From: Geodermatophilus dictyosporus
GTDB lineage: Bacteria; Actinomycetota; Actinomycetes; Mycobacteriales; Geodermatophilaceae
Assembly: GCF_900115505.1 (NCBI RefSeq)
Contig: NZ_FOWQ01000002.1
Coordinates: 626,323 to 690,322 of the forward strand
DNA: 64,000 nucleotides
Direction of reading: 5' to 3'
Under the pieces are notes generated by a model. That model made no database searches. It was not told the origin of the DNA and saw only the letters and a list, made by a program, of their open reading frames with translations. Positions 18,285 through 27,003 of this stretch are shown in pieces (the stretch's first letter is position 1; each line of letters opens with the position of its first letter). A program made the translations under genes and the position numbers.

Positions 18285-19115
18285 GTGCCGGACGTGCCCC
18301 CCGAGGTCGAGCCCGACTTCGCCCGCGAGTGGGTGGAGTTCCCCGACCCGGCCGACCCGCGGCACGTCGTCCGCGCTGACCTGACCTGGCTGGCCTCGGC
18401 CTGGACCTGCGTGTTCGGGCGCGGCTGCGCCGGCGTCGTCCCCGGCCGGCCCGACGACGGCTGCTGCAGCCACGGGGCCTTCTTCAGCGACGAGGACGAC
18501 CTGCTGCGGGTCACCGCCGCCGTCGCCGACCTCGCCGACGAGGACTGGCAGCTCGCCCCCGTCGGCCGCGGCGCCTGGACCGAGGAGGACTCCGCCGACG
18601 ACGAGGCCCCCGACGAGGCCCCCGACGAGGGCGGCGTCCGCTCGCTGCGCACCCGCCTCGTCGACGGCGCCTGCGTCTTCCTCAACCGGCCCGGCTTCCC
18701 CGGCGGCACCGGGTGCGCGCTGCACCGGATGGCGGCGCGGGAGGAACTGCACCCGCTGACCACCAAGCCCGACGTCTGCTGGCAGCTGCCGGTGCGCCGG
18801 GAGCAGGAGGAGGTCGAGCGGCCCGACGGCAGCACCGTGCTGGTGAGCACGGTCGGCGAGTTCGACCGCCGCGGGTGGGGCCCGGGCGGGGCGGACCTGC
18901 ACTGGTGGTGCACCGGCTCCCCCGCCGCGCACGTCTCCCCGGAACCGCTGGTGCTCACCTACCGGCCGGAGCTCACCGCGCTGCTCGGCCCGGCGGCGTA
19001 CGACGAGCTGCGCCGGCTGACCGAGGCCCGGCTCGACCAGGGGCTCGTCGCCCCGCACCCGGCGAGCCCGGCGCCGGTGCCCCTGACGCTGTCCCGACGC
19101 CGGCCCGCCGGCTGA
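18285..19115 (+). CDS. Conserved Cys-rich protein (Rv0495c-like)
   Basis: This 276-residue protein has an unusual set of cysteines: [45 protein letters not shown] and HWWCTG. The pattern suggests a metal or Fe-S site of the YkgJ/DUF3109 type. It is the positional equivalent of Rv0495c beside ppx1. TACCCT at 18273-18278 ends 6 nt before the GTG start, so the mRNA may be leaderless. An Asp/Glu-rich linker with repeated DEAP lies near residue 110. Biochemical role is unknown. Confidence 0.82.
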   Translation: MPDVPPEVEPDFAREWVEFPDPADPRHVVRADLTWLASAWTCVFGRGCAGVVPGRPDDGCCSHGAFFSDEDDLLRVTAAVADLADEDWQLAPVGRGAWTEEDSADDEAPDEAPDEGGVRSLRTRLVDGACVFLNRPGFPGGTGCALHRMAAREELHPLTTKPDVCWQLPVRREQEEVERPDGSTVLVSTVGEFDRRGWGPGGADLHWWCTGSPAAHVSPEPLVLTYRPELTALLGPAAYDELRRLTEARLDQGLVAPHPASPAPVPLTLSRRRPAG

Positions 19116-19210
19116 GCGCGACGCCCCCGGTGGGCGCCAGGAGCGGCCTGCGGGGCCGGTCCGGCCACTACCCTGCAGGCGACGACCGCGACGACCGGAC
19201 GGCGAGGACT

Positions 19211-21373
19211 GTGAGCGACCGACAGGCGGCGAGCGCGGGCGCGCACCCGGCGGGGCCGTCGGCCGGTGACCGTGCACCGGACAACGCGTTCCGCGCGCTG
19301 GTGCGGATCCCGGTCTTCCGGCGCCTGTGGGCGGCGGTCGCCGTCTCCAGCCTCGGCGACTGGCTGGGCCTGCTGGCCACGACCGCGATGGCCCAGCAGC
19401 TCACCTCGGACCAGTCGACGGCGGTGCAGGGCGCGGCGATCTCCGGCGTCATCCTCACCCGCCTGCTGCCCGACCTGCTCCTCGGCCCGCTCGCCGGCGC
19501 GCTCGCCGACCGGCTCGACCGGCGCACCACCGTCGTCGTCGGCGAGCTGCTGGCCGCGGGGCTGTACCTGTCCATCGCGGTCAGCTACGAGCTGACCTGG
19601 CTCTACGTCGCCCAGTTCCTCGTCGAGGCGGTCGGGCTGTTCACCAACCCGGCCAAGCAGGCGATCTGGGTGGCGATCGTGCCGCGGGAGCGGCTGGCGG
19701 TGGCCAACCAGGTGTCGCTGTTCAGCGTCTACGGCGCCGTCCCGGTCGCCGCCCTGCTGTTCGCGCTGCTGTCCACCGTCAGCCGCGTCTTCCCCGGAAC
19801 CGGGGACGGCGGTGACGCGCGGACGGCGATCGTGGTCGCCCTGGTGTTCAACGCCGCCAGCTTCGGCGTCTCGGCCACCACCGTGCTGCTGTCCCGGCGG
19901 CTGATCCCGCCCACGGCCACCGACCGCGAGACGCCGGCCAACGTCTTCTCCCTGGTGGTCGAGGGCGTCTCGTTCCTCCGCGGCCAGCCGCTGATGCGCG
20001 CGCTCTACGTGGGGGTCATCGGCGCGTTCGGCGCCGGCGGGCTGATCATCGGCGTCGCCCAGCTCTACATCGCCACCCTCGACGCCGGCGCGGCCGGCTA
20101 CGGCGTGGTGTTCGGCATCGTCTTCACCGGCCTGGCGCTCGGCATGCTCACCGGGCCGCGCATCCTGCCCACGGTGCCGCGGCGGACGCTGTTCGCCCGC
20201 TCGATCGGGCTGGCCGGGCTGGCGCTGCTGGCGATGTCGCTGCTGCAGGAGTTCGTGCTGGCCGCCGCGGCGGCCTTCCTCGTCGGCCTGTTCGCCGGGG
20301 TCTCCTGGATCATCGGCTACACGCTGATCGGCTTCGAGGTCGAGGACCGGCTGCGCGGGCGGGTGTTCGCCTTCGTCATCTCCTCGGTGCGCATCGTGCT
20401 GCTGCTCGCCGTCGCGGTCGGTCCGGGGCTGGCCGGCCTGCTCGGCACGCACGAGCTGCGCGTCGGCCAGCTGGTGCTCACCGTCACCGGCCCCGGGCTG
20501 ACCCTGCTCATCGGCGGCGTCCTCGCGCTGCTGGTCAGCGCCTACGCCGTCCGGCAGGTGGCGCCGCACGGCCGCTCGCGCACCCGCGTGCGCGACGTGC
20601 TGCGGCTGCTGTGGGGCAGTTCGGACATCCTCTCGGCCTCCTCCAGCGGCACCGGACTGTTCGTCGTCGTCGAGGGCGCCGACCGCGACCTCACCCGCCG
20701 CTACACCGCCGACCTGGCCCGCGTGCTGGGGGACGGCGGCCGCCCGGTCGTGGCCACCCACGAGCCCAGCGACACCGCCCTGGGCCGCCAGGTGCGCCAG
20801 CTGCTCTACCCCCCGGCGCCCGCGGCCGGCCACTCGGTGACCGACGGCGAGGGCCACCCGGTGGCCGCCTACACCGCGGCGCTGCTGGCCGCGGCCGACC
20901 GCGCCGAGCACGTGGCCACGGTGATCCGGCCGGCGCTGCAACGGCGCGAGGTCGTGGTGTGCAACCACTACGTGGACACCTCGATCGCCTTCCACGGCGC
21001 CGGTCAGGGCCTCGACGCCGACCGCATCTTCCGCACCTCGCTGTGGGCCACCCGCGGCCTGCTGCCCGACCTCACCGTCGTCGTCGACTCTCCCGTCACC
21101 GCGGGGCCCGACGGCGCCGACGCCGACGCCGTCCGCGCGGCGTTCCTGGCGCAGGCCGACGCCGCGCCCGACCGTTACGTCGTCGTCCCCGGCGAGCTGC
21201 TGGGCGCCGATCCCGGCGGGCTGGTGTCCGACGTCGTCCGGCGGCGGATCACCACGCTGCTGGCGCAGCGCTACCCCGAGTCGGGCGAGACCCGGTCCGA
21301 CGACGCCGCCGGGGCGGCCGACCCGCCGGTGGGCGCTGCGCGCACGGGCGCCGGGAGCGGCTCCGTAGGCTGA
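19211..21373 (+). CDS. MFS transporter fused to a degenerate thymidylate-kinase domain
   Basis: This 720-residue protein has about 12 transmembrane helices (residues 25-460) of the major facilitator superfamily. A cytosolic thymidylate-kinase-like domain follows (about 483-690). Actinobacterial Tmk proteins with an N-terminal membrane half are known. Here the kinase motifs are broken: the P-loop reads FVVVEGADRDLTRRY, without the GKS/T lysine. The DRY-type motif reads CNHYVDTS, and the Arg-rich lid is missing between VVDSPV and RYVVVP. Remaining blocks (THEPSDTALG, AADRAEHVATVIRPAL, FHGAGQGLD) keep the fold recognisable. Catalysis is unlikely. TACCCT at 19169-19174 is a plausible -10. Confidence 0.85.
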   Translation: MSDRQAASAGAHPAGPSAGDRAPDNAFRALVRIPVFRRLWAAVAVSSLGDWLGLLATTAMAQQLTSDQSTAVQGAAISGVILTRLLPDLLLGPLAGALADRLDRRTTVVVGELLAAGLYLSIAVSYELTWLYVAQFLVEAVGLFTNPAKQAIWVAIVPRERLAVANQVSLFSVYGAVPVAALLFALLSTVSRVFPGTGDGGDARTAIVVALVFNAASFGVSATTVLLSRRLIPPTATDRETPANVFSLVVEGVSFLRGQPLMRALYVGVIGAFGAGGLIIGVAQLYIATLDAGAAGYGVVFGIVFTGLALGMLTGPRILPTVPRRTLFARSIGLAGLALLAMSLLQEFVLAAAAAFLVGLFAGVSWIIGYTLIGFEVEDRLRGRVFAFVISSVRIVLLLAVAVGPGLAGLLGTHELRVGQLVLTVTGPGLTLLIGGVLALLVSAYAVRQVAPHGRSRTRVRDVLRLLWGSSDILSASSSGTGLFVVVEGADRDLTRRYTADLARVLGDGGRPVVATHEPSDTALGRQVRQLLYPPAPAAGHSVTDGEGHPVAAYTAALLAAADRAEHVATVIRPALQRREVVVCNHYVDTSIAFHGAGQGLDADRIFRTSLWATRGLLPDLTVVVDSPVTAGPDGADADAVRAAFLAQADAAPDRYVVVPGELLGADPGGLVSDVVRRRITTLLAQRYPESGETRSDDAAGAADPPVGAARTGAGSGSVG

Positions 21374-21378
21374 CCGCC

Positions 21379-22215
21379 GTGACTGCCGCGGTGACCTGGA
21401 CGTCCGAGGACACCGAGGAGGTCGACTGCTGCCTCTGCGGCGTGCGCGGCCGGCCGGTGCACGACCTGGCCCCCTTCGGCGTCGTCCGCTGCCCGCGGTG
21501 CGGGCTGGTCTTCGTCAGCCCCCGGCTGCGGCCCGAGGCGCTGCAGCGGCTCTACGACGACGTCGGCTACTTCGAGGGCGGCGTGTACGGCGGGGGCGTC
21601 GAGGACGGCGGGGCCGAGCGGTCCGGCCGGTTCGACCCCGCGATGCTGCTGCAGCGGACCTGGACCGCCGGCCGGCTGGCGCTGCTCGACCGGGTGCGCG
21701 GCCGAGGCGCCGGCGGGCGGCTGCTGGAGGTCGGCGCCGGCTACGGCCTCTTCCTCGACGCCGCGCGCCGCGCCGGCTGGGAGGCCAGCGGCGTGGAGCT
21801 CTCCCGCACCGGCGCCCGGCACGCCCGCGAGGTCCTCGGCCTCGACGTCTTCTGCGGCCAGCTCGCCGACGCACCCCTGCGACCGGGCTTCGACGTCGTC
21901 TGCGCGTGGGACACCGTCGAGCACGTGCCCGACCCGCTGGAGTTCTGGCGCACCGCCCGCTCCCTGGTGGCCGACGACGGCGTCGTCCTCTTCTCCACGC
22001 CCTACGTCTCGTCGCTGCCGGCGCGGCTGCTGGGCACCCGCTGGTGGACGCTCAAGCCCGCCGAGCACATCTGGCACTTCACGCCGCGCACCCACGCGGT
22101 GCTGCTCGCCCGCGCCGGGCTGGCGCTCACCCGGGTGGTGCGCAGCCCGCTGGCCGCGGCCAACGCGGGCCGGCTGGACTCGCTCGTCGGCGTCGCCCGG
22201 CCCGTGCCCCGCTAG
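21379..22215 (+). CDS. Class I SAM methyltransferase with N-terminal zinc ribbon
   Basis: This 278-residue protein starts at a GTG 5 nt after the upstream stop. Residues about 13-45 form a four-cysteine ribbon (CCLCG and CPRCG). Residues about 110-230 form a Rossmann methyltransferase (LLEVGAGYGLFLDAA, GVELS, DVVCAWDTVEHVPDP). The substrate is unknown; similar proteins modify sugars or small molecules. It overlaps the convergent GlxA gene by 4 nt. Confidence 0.85.
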   Translation: MTAAVTWTSEDTEEVDCCLCGVRGRPVHDLAPFGVVRCPRCGLVFVSPRLRPEALQRLYDDVGYFEGGVYGGGVEDGGAERSGRFDPAMLLQRTWTAGRLALLDRVRGRGAGGRLLEVGAGYGLFLDAARRAGWEASGVELSRTGARHAREVLGLDVFCGQLADAPLRPGFDVVCAWDTVEHVPDPLEFWRTARSLVADDGVVLFSTPYVSSLPARLLGTRWWTLKPAEHIWHFTPRTHAVLLARAGLALTRVVRSPLAAANAGRLDSLVGVARPVPR

Positions 22216-23216
22216 GCGGCCGAGCCCTCGGCCGCGACGGGCACCGCGGCGGCGGTCCGGAACGTCTGCCGGTAGGCCCGCGGGGAGACGCCGCGGCGGC
22301 GGGTGAACTGGTCGCGGAACCCGGCGGCCGTGCCGAAGCCGACCAGCCGGGCGATCTCCTCGACCGGGGCGTCGCTCTCCTCGAGCAGCGTCTCGGCGGC
22401 GGCCAGCCGCTGGCCGAGCAGCCAGGCGTGCGGCGTCGTCCCGGTGGTGGCCTTGAAGCGGCGGGCGAAGCTGCGCGGGCTCATCAGCGCCCGGCGGGCG
22501 AGCACCTCGACGCTGATCTCCTCGGCCAGGTGCGCCCGCGCCCAGTCGAGCACGATGCCCAGCAGGTCGTCCTCGCAGCGGGCGACCGGGGTGTCGATGT
22601 ACTGCGCCTGCCCGCCGTCGCGGTGCGGCGGGACCACCATCTCGCGGGCCAGCGCGTTGGCCGCCGCGGACCCCCACTCGCGGCGCACGAAGTGCAGCAG
22701 GGCGTCGACGCCGCTCGCCGTCCCGGCGCCGGTGATGATCGTGCCCTCGTCGACGTAGAGGACCCGCGGGTCGACGTCGACGCGCGGGTAGCGGGCGGCC
22801 AGCTCGCCGGCGTAGCGCCAGTGGGTGGTGGCCCGCCGCCCGTCGAGCAGGCCGGCCGCCGCGACGACGAAGGCGCCCGTGCAGTGGCTGATCAGCTGCC
22901 CGCCGCGGGCGTGCACGGCCCGCAGCGCCTCGAGGACCGTCGTCGGGACGGGCCGGGAGAGCTTCTCCCACGCGGTGACCAGGACGACGTCGGAGGTCGC
23001 CAGCCGCTCGAGGCCGTGCTCGACGTAGAGCGCCAGGCCGGTGTCCGTGCGCACGATCCCCGGGCGGTCGGTGACCACGGCGAAGTCGACGCGCGGCATG
23101 CCGAGGCGGCGGTAGTCGTAGCCGAAGACCTCGGCGGCGACGCCGAGGCCGAAGGCGCCGAGGACGCCGTCGCCGGCGAGCAGGCTGACGACGAGCGGGC
23201 GGTCGCTTCCGGTCAT
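22212..23216 (-). CDS. GlxA-type transcriptional regulator (DJ-1/PfpI plus AraC HTH)
   Basis: This 334-residue regulator has an amidotransferase-like sensor domain (about 1-185, Cys in LISHCTGAFVVAAAGLL) followed by two AraC/XylS HTH motifs (VLARRALMSPRSFARRF and IARLVGFGTAAGFRDQF). Regulators of this architecture control amine, amino acid or carnitine metabolism in other bacteria; the effector here is unknown. It is divergent from a small Cys-containing gene. Confidence 0.9.
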   Translation of the reverse strand: MTGSDRPLVVSLLAGDGVLGAFGLGVAAEVFGYDYRRLGMPRVDFAVVTDRPGIVRTDTGLALYVEHGLERLATSDVVLVTAWEKLSRPVPTTVLEALRAVHARGGQLISHCTGAFVVAAAGLLDGRRATTHWRYAGELAARYPRVDVDPRVLYVDEGTIITGAGTASGVDALLHFVRREWGSAAANALAREMVVPPHRDGGQAQYIDTPVARCEDDLLGIVLDWARAHLAEEISVEVLARRALMSPRSFARRFKATTGTTPHAWLLGQRLAAAETLLEESDAPVEEIARLVGFGTAAGFRDQFTRRRGVSPRAYRQTFRTAAAVPVAAEGSAA

Positions 23217-23297
23217 GCGGACATGATGGCAGGAACGACGCGATCGGTGTCACCTCTGCCACTCGTCGGGTCGCGGGCAGGGGAGCACGCTCGTCGC

Positions 23298-23504
23298 ATG
23301 ACGCTGATCACCTGCCCCGTGACCCGGACCGACGAGCTGGTCTCCGACCGGCGCATCCGATCGGTCACCAACCACCCGACCCACATCGCCCTGGCCGTCG
23401 AGTGCCCGGCGTGCGGGAGTGTGCACGTCTACCGGACCGGGCGGCGCTGGGAGGCGGCGCGGGCCACCGCCGCTCGACCTGCGGACCGGCTCGTGCACGC
23501 CTAG
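23298..23504 (+). CDS. Small zinc-ribbon-like hypothetical protein (68 aa)
   Basis: This 68-residue protein starts at ATG (MTLITCPVTRTDEL). It contains one CPACG knuckle plus another early Cys, and a basic C-terminus. Codon positions are GC-biased like neighbouring genes. It lies between glxA (divergent) and the DUF3072 gene, whose -10 box overlaps this stop codon. No homologous function is recognised. Confidence 0.55.
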   Translation: MTLITCPVTRTDELVSDRRIRSVTNHPTHIALAVECPACGSVHVYRTGRRWEAARATAARPADRLVHA

Positions 23505-23514
23505 TCTCGAACAC

Positions 23515-23736
23515 ATGAGCGAAGAGAACGTCAACACCGGCCAGGCCGGCGACCCCACCGCCGAGAAGGACCCGTCGGACTGGGTGACCGGAGGCGAGCC
23601 GGCCACCGGCGCGCAGAAGAGCTACCTGCACACGCTGGCCCGCCAGGCCGGGGAGGACGTGCCGGAGGACATCACCAAGGCCGACGCGTCGAAGAAGATC
23701 GACGAGCTCCAGGAGGAGACCGGCCGGGGCCAGTGA
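23515..23736 (+). CDS. DUF3072 domain protein
   Basis: This 73-residue acidic protein (MSEENVNTGQAG...) carries the DUF3072 core ATGAQKSYLHTLARQAGE and the SKKIDELQEETGRG tail. The family is small, actinobacterial-rich and uncharacterised. TAGTCT at 23502-23507 lies 7 nt before the ATG, suggesting a leaderless mRNA. Confidence 0.82.
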   Translation: MSEENVNTGQAGDPTAEKDPSDWVTGGEPATGAQKSYLHTLARQAGEDVPEDITKADASKKIDELQEETGRGQ

Positions 23737-23760
23737 CCACGGCCCGACACCCCCTCAGGA

Positions 23761-23795
23761 CGGCTCCGTCGTGTGCGCGGCCGGAACCGGAGCCG
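23761..23795 (+). terminator. Hairpin after the DUF3072 gene
   Basis: CGGCTCCG (23761-23768) and CGGAGCCG (23788-23795) form a perfect 8-bp stem 24 nt after the DUF3072 stop. The gap to the convergent regX3 holds no other gene. Confidence 0.5.
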
Positions 23796-23914
23796 CCCTG
23801 CGGAGGACGGCGGACCGGTCGCGGGGCGGAGGCTCCCGACCGGGACGCCGTGGCAGGGCTCCGCGCCAGGTGATGGGGCACGTGGCCGTGGTGGAGGCCG
23901 GTGGGCCGACCGTG

Positions 23915-24595
23915 TCACGTCTCGAACTTGTAGCCCAGCCCCCGCACGGTCACCAGGTGCTTGGGGTTGGCCGGGTCCGGCTCGATCTTGGCGCGCAGCC
24001 GCTTGACGTGGACGTCGAGCGTCTTGGTGTCGCCGACGTAGTCCGAGCCCCACACGCGGTCGATGAGCTGCCCGCGGGTGAGCACCCGCCCGGCGTTGCG
24101 CAGCAGCAGCTCGAGCAGGTCGAACTCCTTGAGCGGCAGCGCCACCGGCTCGCCGTCGACGGCGACCACGTGCCGCTCGACGTCCATCCGGACCGGGCCG
24201 GCCTCCAGCGCGCCGTCGGCCGGTGCCTCGACGTCGCCCCGCCGGCGCAGCACGGCGCGGATGCGGGCCACCAGCTCGCGGGCCGAGTAGGGCTTGGTCA
24301 CGTAGTCGTCGGCGCCCAGCTCCAGGCCGACGACCTTGTCGACCTCGGAGTCCTTGGCCGTGAGCATGATGATCGGCACGTTGCTGCGGGAGCGCAGCTG
24401 CCGGCAGACCTCGGTGCCCGGCAGCCCGGGCAGCATGAGGTCGAGCAGGACGATGTCGGCGCCGGCCCGGTCGAACTCGGCGAGCGCCTCGGGCCCGGTG
24501 GGTGCCACGACCGCCTCGAAACCCTCGCGGCCGAGCATGTAGGACAGCGCGTCGGAGAAGGACTCCTCGTCCTCCACCACCAGCACTCGGGTCAT
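23915..24595 (-). CDS. regX3: Two-component response regulator RegX3 (phosphate)
   Basis: This 226-residue OmpR/PhoB-family regulator has a receiver domain at 1-120 (VEDEESFSDAL; phospho-acceptor Asp in IVLLDLMLPG; Lys in DDYVTKPYS). A winged-helix output domain with LKEFDLLELLLRNAG and VHVKRLRAKIE follows. The ATG at 24595 overlaps the senX3 stop (ATGA). With SenX3 it responds to low phosphate in mycobacteria and activates pst genes. Candidate target repeats are visible upstream of phoU and pstS in this window. Confidence 0.95.
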   Translation of the reverse strand: MTRVLVVEDEESFSDALSYMLGREGFEAVVAPTGPEALAEFDRAGADIVLLDLMLPGLPGTEVCRQLRSRSNVPIIMLTAKDSEVDKVVGLELGADDYVTKPYSARELVARIRAVLRRRGDVEAPADGALEAGPVRMDVERHVVAVDGEPVALPLKEFDLLELLLRNAGRVLTRGQLIDRVWGSDYVGDTKTLDVHVKRLRAKIEPDPANPKHLVTVRGLGYKFET

Positions 24596-25812
24596 GACCG
24601 TCCTTCCTGGAGCTGCCCGGCGACGGCGCCGGGCGCCTCGCCTGCGGGGTCGGGGCGGTCGGAGGTGTCCTCGACCGCCAGCGGGATGCGCAGGGTGAAG
24701 GTGGAGCCGAGGCCCTCCTCGCTCCACACGCTGACCGAGCCGCCGTGGTTGCTGGCCACGTGCTTGACGATGGCCAGGCCCAGGCCGGTGCCCCCGGTCT
24801 TGGTGGCCCGGGACTGGTCGACGCGGTAGAAGCGCTCGAACACCCGCGCGCGGTCCTGCCGCGGGATGCCGATGCCGCTGTCGGTGACCGCGATCTCGGC
24901 GAAGCCGGAGCGGGCCCGCGCGCCGACGGCGATCCGGGTGTTCTCCGGGCTGTACGCGACCGCGTTGGCCAGCAGGTTCGTCACCGCCGTCGCCAGCTGC
25001 GCCTCCACGCCGCGCACGACCAGGCCCTGCCGCCCGCCGACGGCGATGGTGATGCCCTTCGCGGCCGCGGCCAGGCCGGTGCGGTCCACGGCCTCGGCCA
25101 GCACGGTGTCGACGTCGACCGGCGCCAGCTCGGGCAGCGGCTCGGCGCCCTGCAGCCGGGACAGGTCGATGAGCTCGCGGACCAGGCGGGCGAGCCGGTC
25201 GGCCTCGTGCGCCATGCGGGCGGCGAAGCGCTGCACGGTCTCGGGGTCGTCGGCGGCGCCCTGCATCGCCTCGGCGAGCAGGCCCAGCGCGCCGACCGGG
25301 GTCTTGAGCTCGTGGCCGACGTTGGCGACGAAGTCCCGGCGGACGGCCTCCACCCGGCGTGCCTCGGTGACGTCCTGCAGCACGAGCGCCACCGGGCCGG
25401 GCGCCGGCGCCGGGCCGCTCTCCAGCCGCACGCCGTGGACGCCGACCATCCGCGGGCCGGTCCCGACCAGGTCGCCGGGCAGCTGGACGTCGGCCCGGCG
25501 CCCGCCGCCGGCGCGCACGTCGCGGACCAGCCGCAGCAGCTCGGGGACCAGCAGCCGCCGGTCCCGGACGATGCCCAGCCCGCGGGCGGCCGGGTTGGCC
25601 AGCACCACCGCGTCGTCGACGTCGAGGACGAGCACCGCCGGGTCCATGAGGTCGAGCAGCCGGCGGGCCAGCTGCGCCTCCCTCGCCGCGCCGTCGGGCT
25701 CACCGCTGCCCGGCGGGGGGACGGCAGCGGGACGGCGGACGAGCAGCACGACGGCGGCCGCGACGACGGCACCGACGACGAGGCCGGTCACGAGGGCGAC
25801 CAGCGTGCTCAC
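24592..25812 (-). CDS. senX3: Sensor histidine kinase SenX3 (phosphate)
   Basis: This 406-residue kinase has an N-terminal membrane helix (LVALVTGLVVGAVVAAAVVLL), a PAS-like segment (about 50-150), and the H-box FVANVGHELKTPVGAL. The ATPase region contains NLLANAVAYSP, DSGIGIP and GGTGLGLAIVKH. TAGCAT ends 7 nt upstream of the GTG start at 25812, so translation may be leaderless. It is divergent from phoU and shares with it an intergenic PHO-box-like repeat. Confidence 0.95.
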   Translation of the reverse strand: MSTLVALVTGLVVGAVVAAAVVLLVRRPAAVPPPGSGEPDGAAREAQLARRLLDLMDPAVLVLDVDDAVVLANPAARGLGIVRDRRLLVPELLRLVRDVRAGGGRRADVQLPGDLVGTGPRMVGVHGVRLESGPAPAPGPVALVLQDVTEARRVEAVRRDFVANVGHELKTPVGALGLLAEAMQGAADDPETVQRFAARMAHEADRLARLVRELIDLSRLQGAEPLPELAPVDVDTVLAEAVDRTGLAAAAKGITIAVGGRQGLVVRGVEAQLATAVTNLLANAVAYSPENTRIAVGARARSGFAEIAVTDSGIGIPRQDRARVFERFYRVDQSRATKTGGTGLGLAIVKHVASNHGGSVSVWSEEGLGSTFTLRIPLAVEDTSDRPDPAGEAPGAVAGQLQEGRS

Positions 25813-25885
25813 GCGGCCGATGCTAGGCCGCGGACGGATCCGGTCATCCCCCGTGCGGGTGGTGGCGGACCGGTCGGCGGGGACT

Positions 25886-25918
25886 GTTCACGCCGCCGTG
25901 GACGCGCGTTCACCGGCA
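25886..25918. promoter_or_regulatory. PHO-box-like direct repeats between senX3 and phoU
   Basis: GTTCACGCCGC (25886-25896) and GTTCACCGGCA (25908-25918) are exactly 22 nt apart, i.e. two 11-nt units with a diverged unit between them. The end of the last unit is 27 nt from the -10 box TACCCT (25946-25951) of phoU. GTTCACC-type 11-nt repeats are the known Streptomyces PhoP box, and RegX3 binds a similar repeat. Confidence 0.7.
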
Positions 25919-26032
25919 CGGAGCCGGCACCCCGCCGGGACCTCCTACCCTCGGGTACCAGACGACGGCACCGGAGCAGTCGGTGCCCGTGCGGCGCAGC
26001 CGTCCGGGGGCGGCCGGCCACGAGGAGGACCC

Positions 26033-26695
26033 GTGCGGGAGCACTACCGCGAAGAGCTCGAGGACATCAACACGTGCCTGGTCGAGATGGCCGACTCGGT
26101 CGGCTCGGCGATGAGCAAGGCGACGACGGCGCTGCTCGACGCCGACGTCGCGCTCGCCGACCTGGTCATCGCCGGGGACGAGCACGTCGACTCGGTGCGG
26201 GAGAGCATCGAGGAGCGCTGCTTCACGCTGCTGGCGCGGCAGCAGCCGGTGGCCACCGACCTGCGCACCATCACCACCGCGATGCGGATCGTCGCCGACC
26301 TCGAGCGGATGGGCGACCTCGCCGTCCACGTGGCCAAGCTGGCGCGGATGCGGTTCCCGGAGTCGGCCGTCCCCGCCGAGGTGCGGCCGATCTTCCTGGA
26401 GGCCGGGCACGTCGCGCAGGGCCTGGTGGCCAAGACCGGCGCGGTCATCGCCCAGCTCGACGTGCAGGCCGCCGCCGAGCTCGAGAGCGACGACGACCTC
26501 ATGGACGCGCTGCACCGTCAGCTGTTCACCGAGCTGCTCAGCCCCGGCTGGCCGCACGGCATGGAGTCGGCCATCGACATCACGCTGCTCGGGCGCTACT
26601 ACGAGCGCTTCGCCGACCACGCCGTCAGCGTCGCGCGGCGCGTCGTCTACCTGGTCACCGGCGAGCGCCAGATGCAGGAGGCGGCGACGCCCTGA
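26033..26695 (+). CDS. phoU: Phosphate signalling protein PhoU
   Basis: This 220-residue, all-helical protein has two PhoU domains (LEDINTCLVEMADSVGSAM with TDLRTITTAMRIVADLERMGD, and the second with AIDITLLGRYYERFADHAV). PhoU links Pst transporter status to the sensor kinase. The GTG start at 26033 is preceded by GAGGAGG. It is expressed divergently from senX3-regX3 and lies 30 kb from pstSCAB. Confidence 0.93.
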   Translation: MREHYREELEDINTCLVEMADSVGSAMSKATTALLDADVALADLVIAGDEHVDSVRESIEERCFTLLARQQPVATDLRTITTAMRIVADLERMGDLAVHVAKLARMRFPESAVPAEVRPIFLEAGHVAQGLVAKTGAVIAQLDVQAAAELESDDDLMDALHRQLFTELLSPGWPHGMESAIDITLLGRYYERFADHAVSVARRVVYLVTGERQMQEAATP

Positions 26696-27003
26696 CGCCG
26701 ACCGGGCGCCGGTCCGCGGGTGGGTCCTCGCCGACCCGGCCGTCGACCGCCTCGCGCAGCAGGTCGGCGTGCCCGGTGTGCCGCCCGTACTCCTCGAGCA
26801 GGTCGAACAGCAGCCGGCGCAGACCGGCCGGGCGCCCGTCGGGGGCGGTGACGTGCACCGGCCGGTCGAGCCCGCAGCCCGGCCGCGTCGAGGCCGTCGG
26901 CCTTCCAGCGGAACGTCGTGCGCTGGCGGTCGAAGGCTCCGAGCAGGTGCTCGGCCTCGGTGCCGGCGAACGGCGGCTCCCGGGGCGGGAGCGCGCCGGG
27001 CAC
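26655..27003 (-). pseudogene. DinB/DUF664 family gene with internal deletion and frameshift
   Basis: A GTG at 27003 overlaps the gpmA stop (TAGTG) and begins a DinB-type N-terminus with REPPFAGTEAEHLLG and RTTFRWKADGLDAAGLR. The frame then continues as noise. Directly after that point another frame carries the family C-terminus (RPVHVTAPDGRPAGLRRL, LFDLLEEYGRHTGHADLL, REAVDGRVGEDPP). About 90-110 middle residues are missing compared with full DUF664 proteins. The tail runs into the convergent phoU gene. This is a decayed operon partner of gpmA. Confidence 0.75.
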
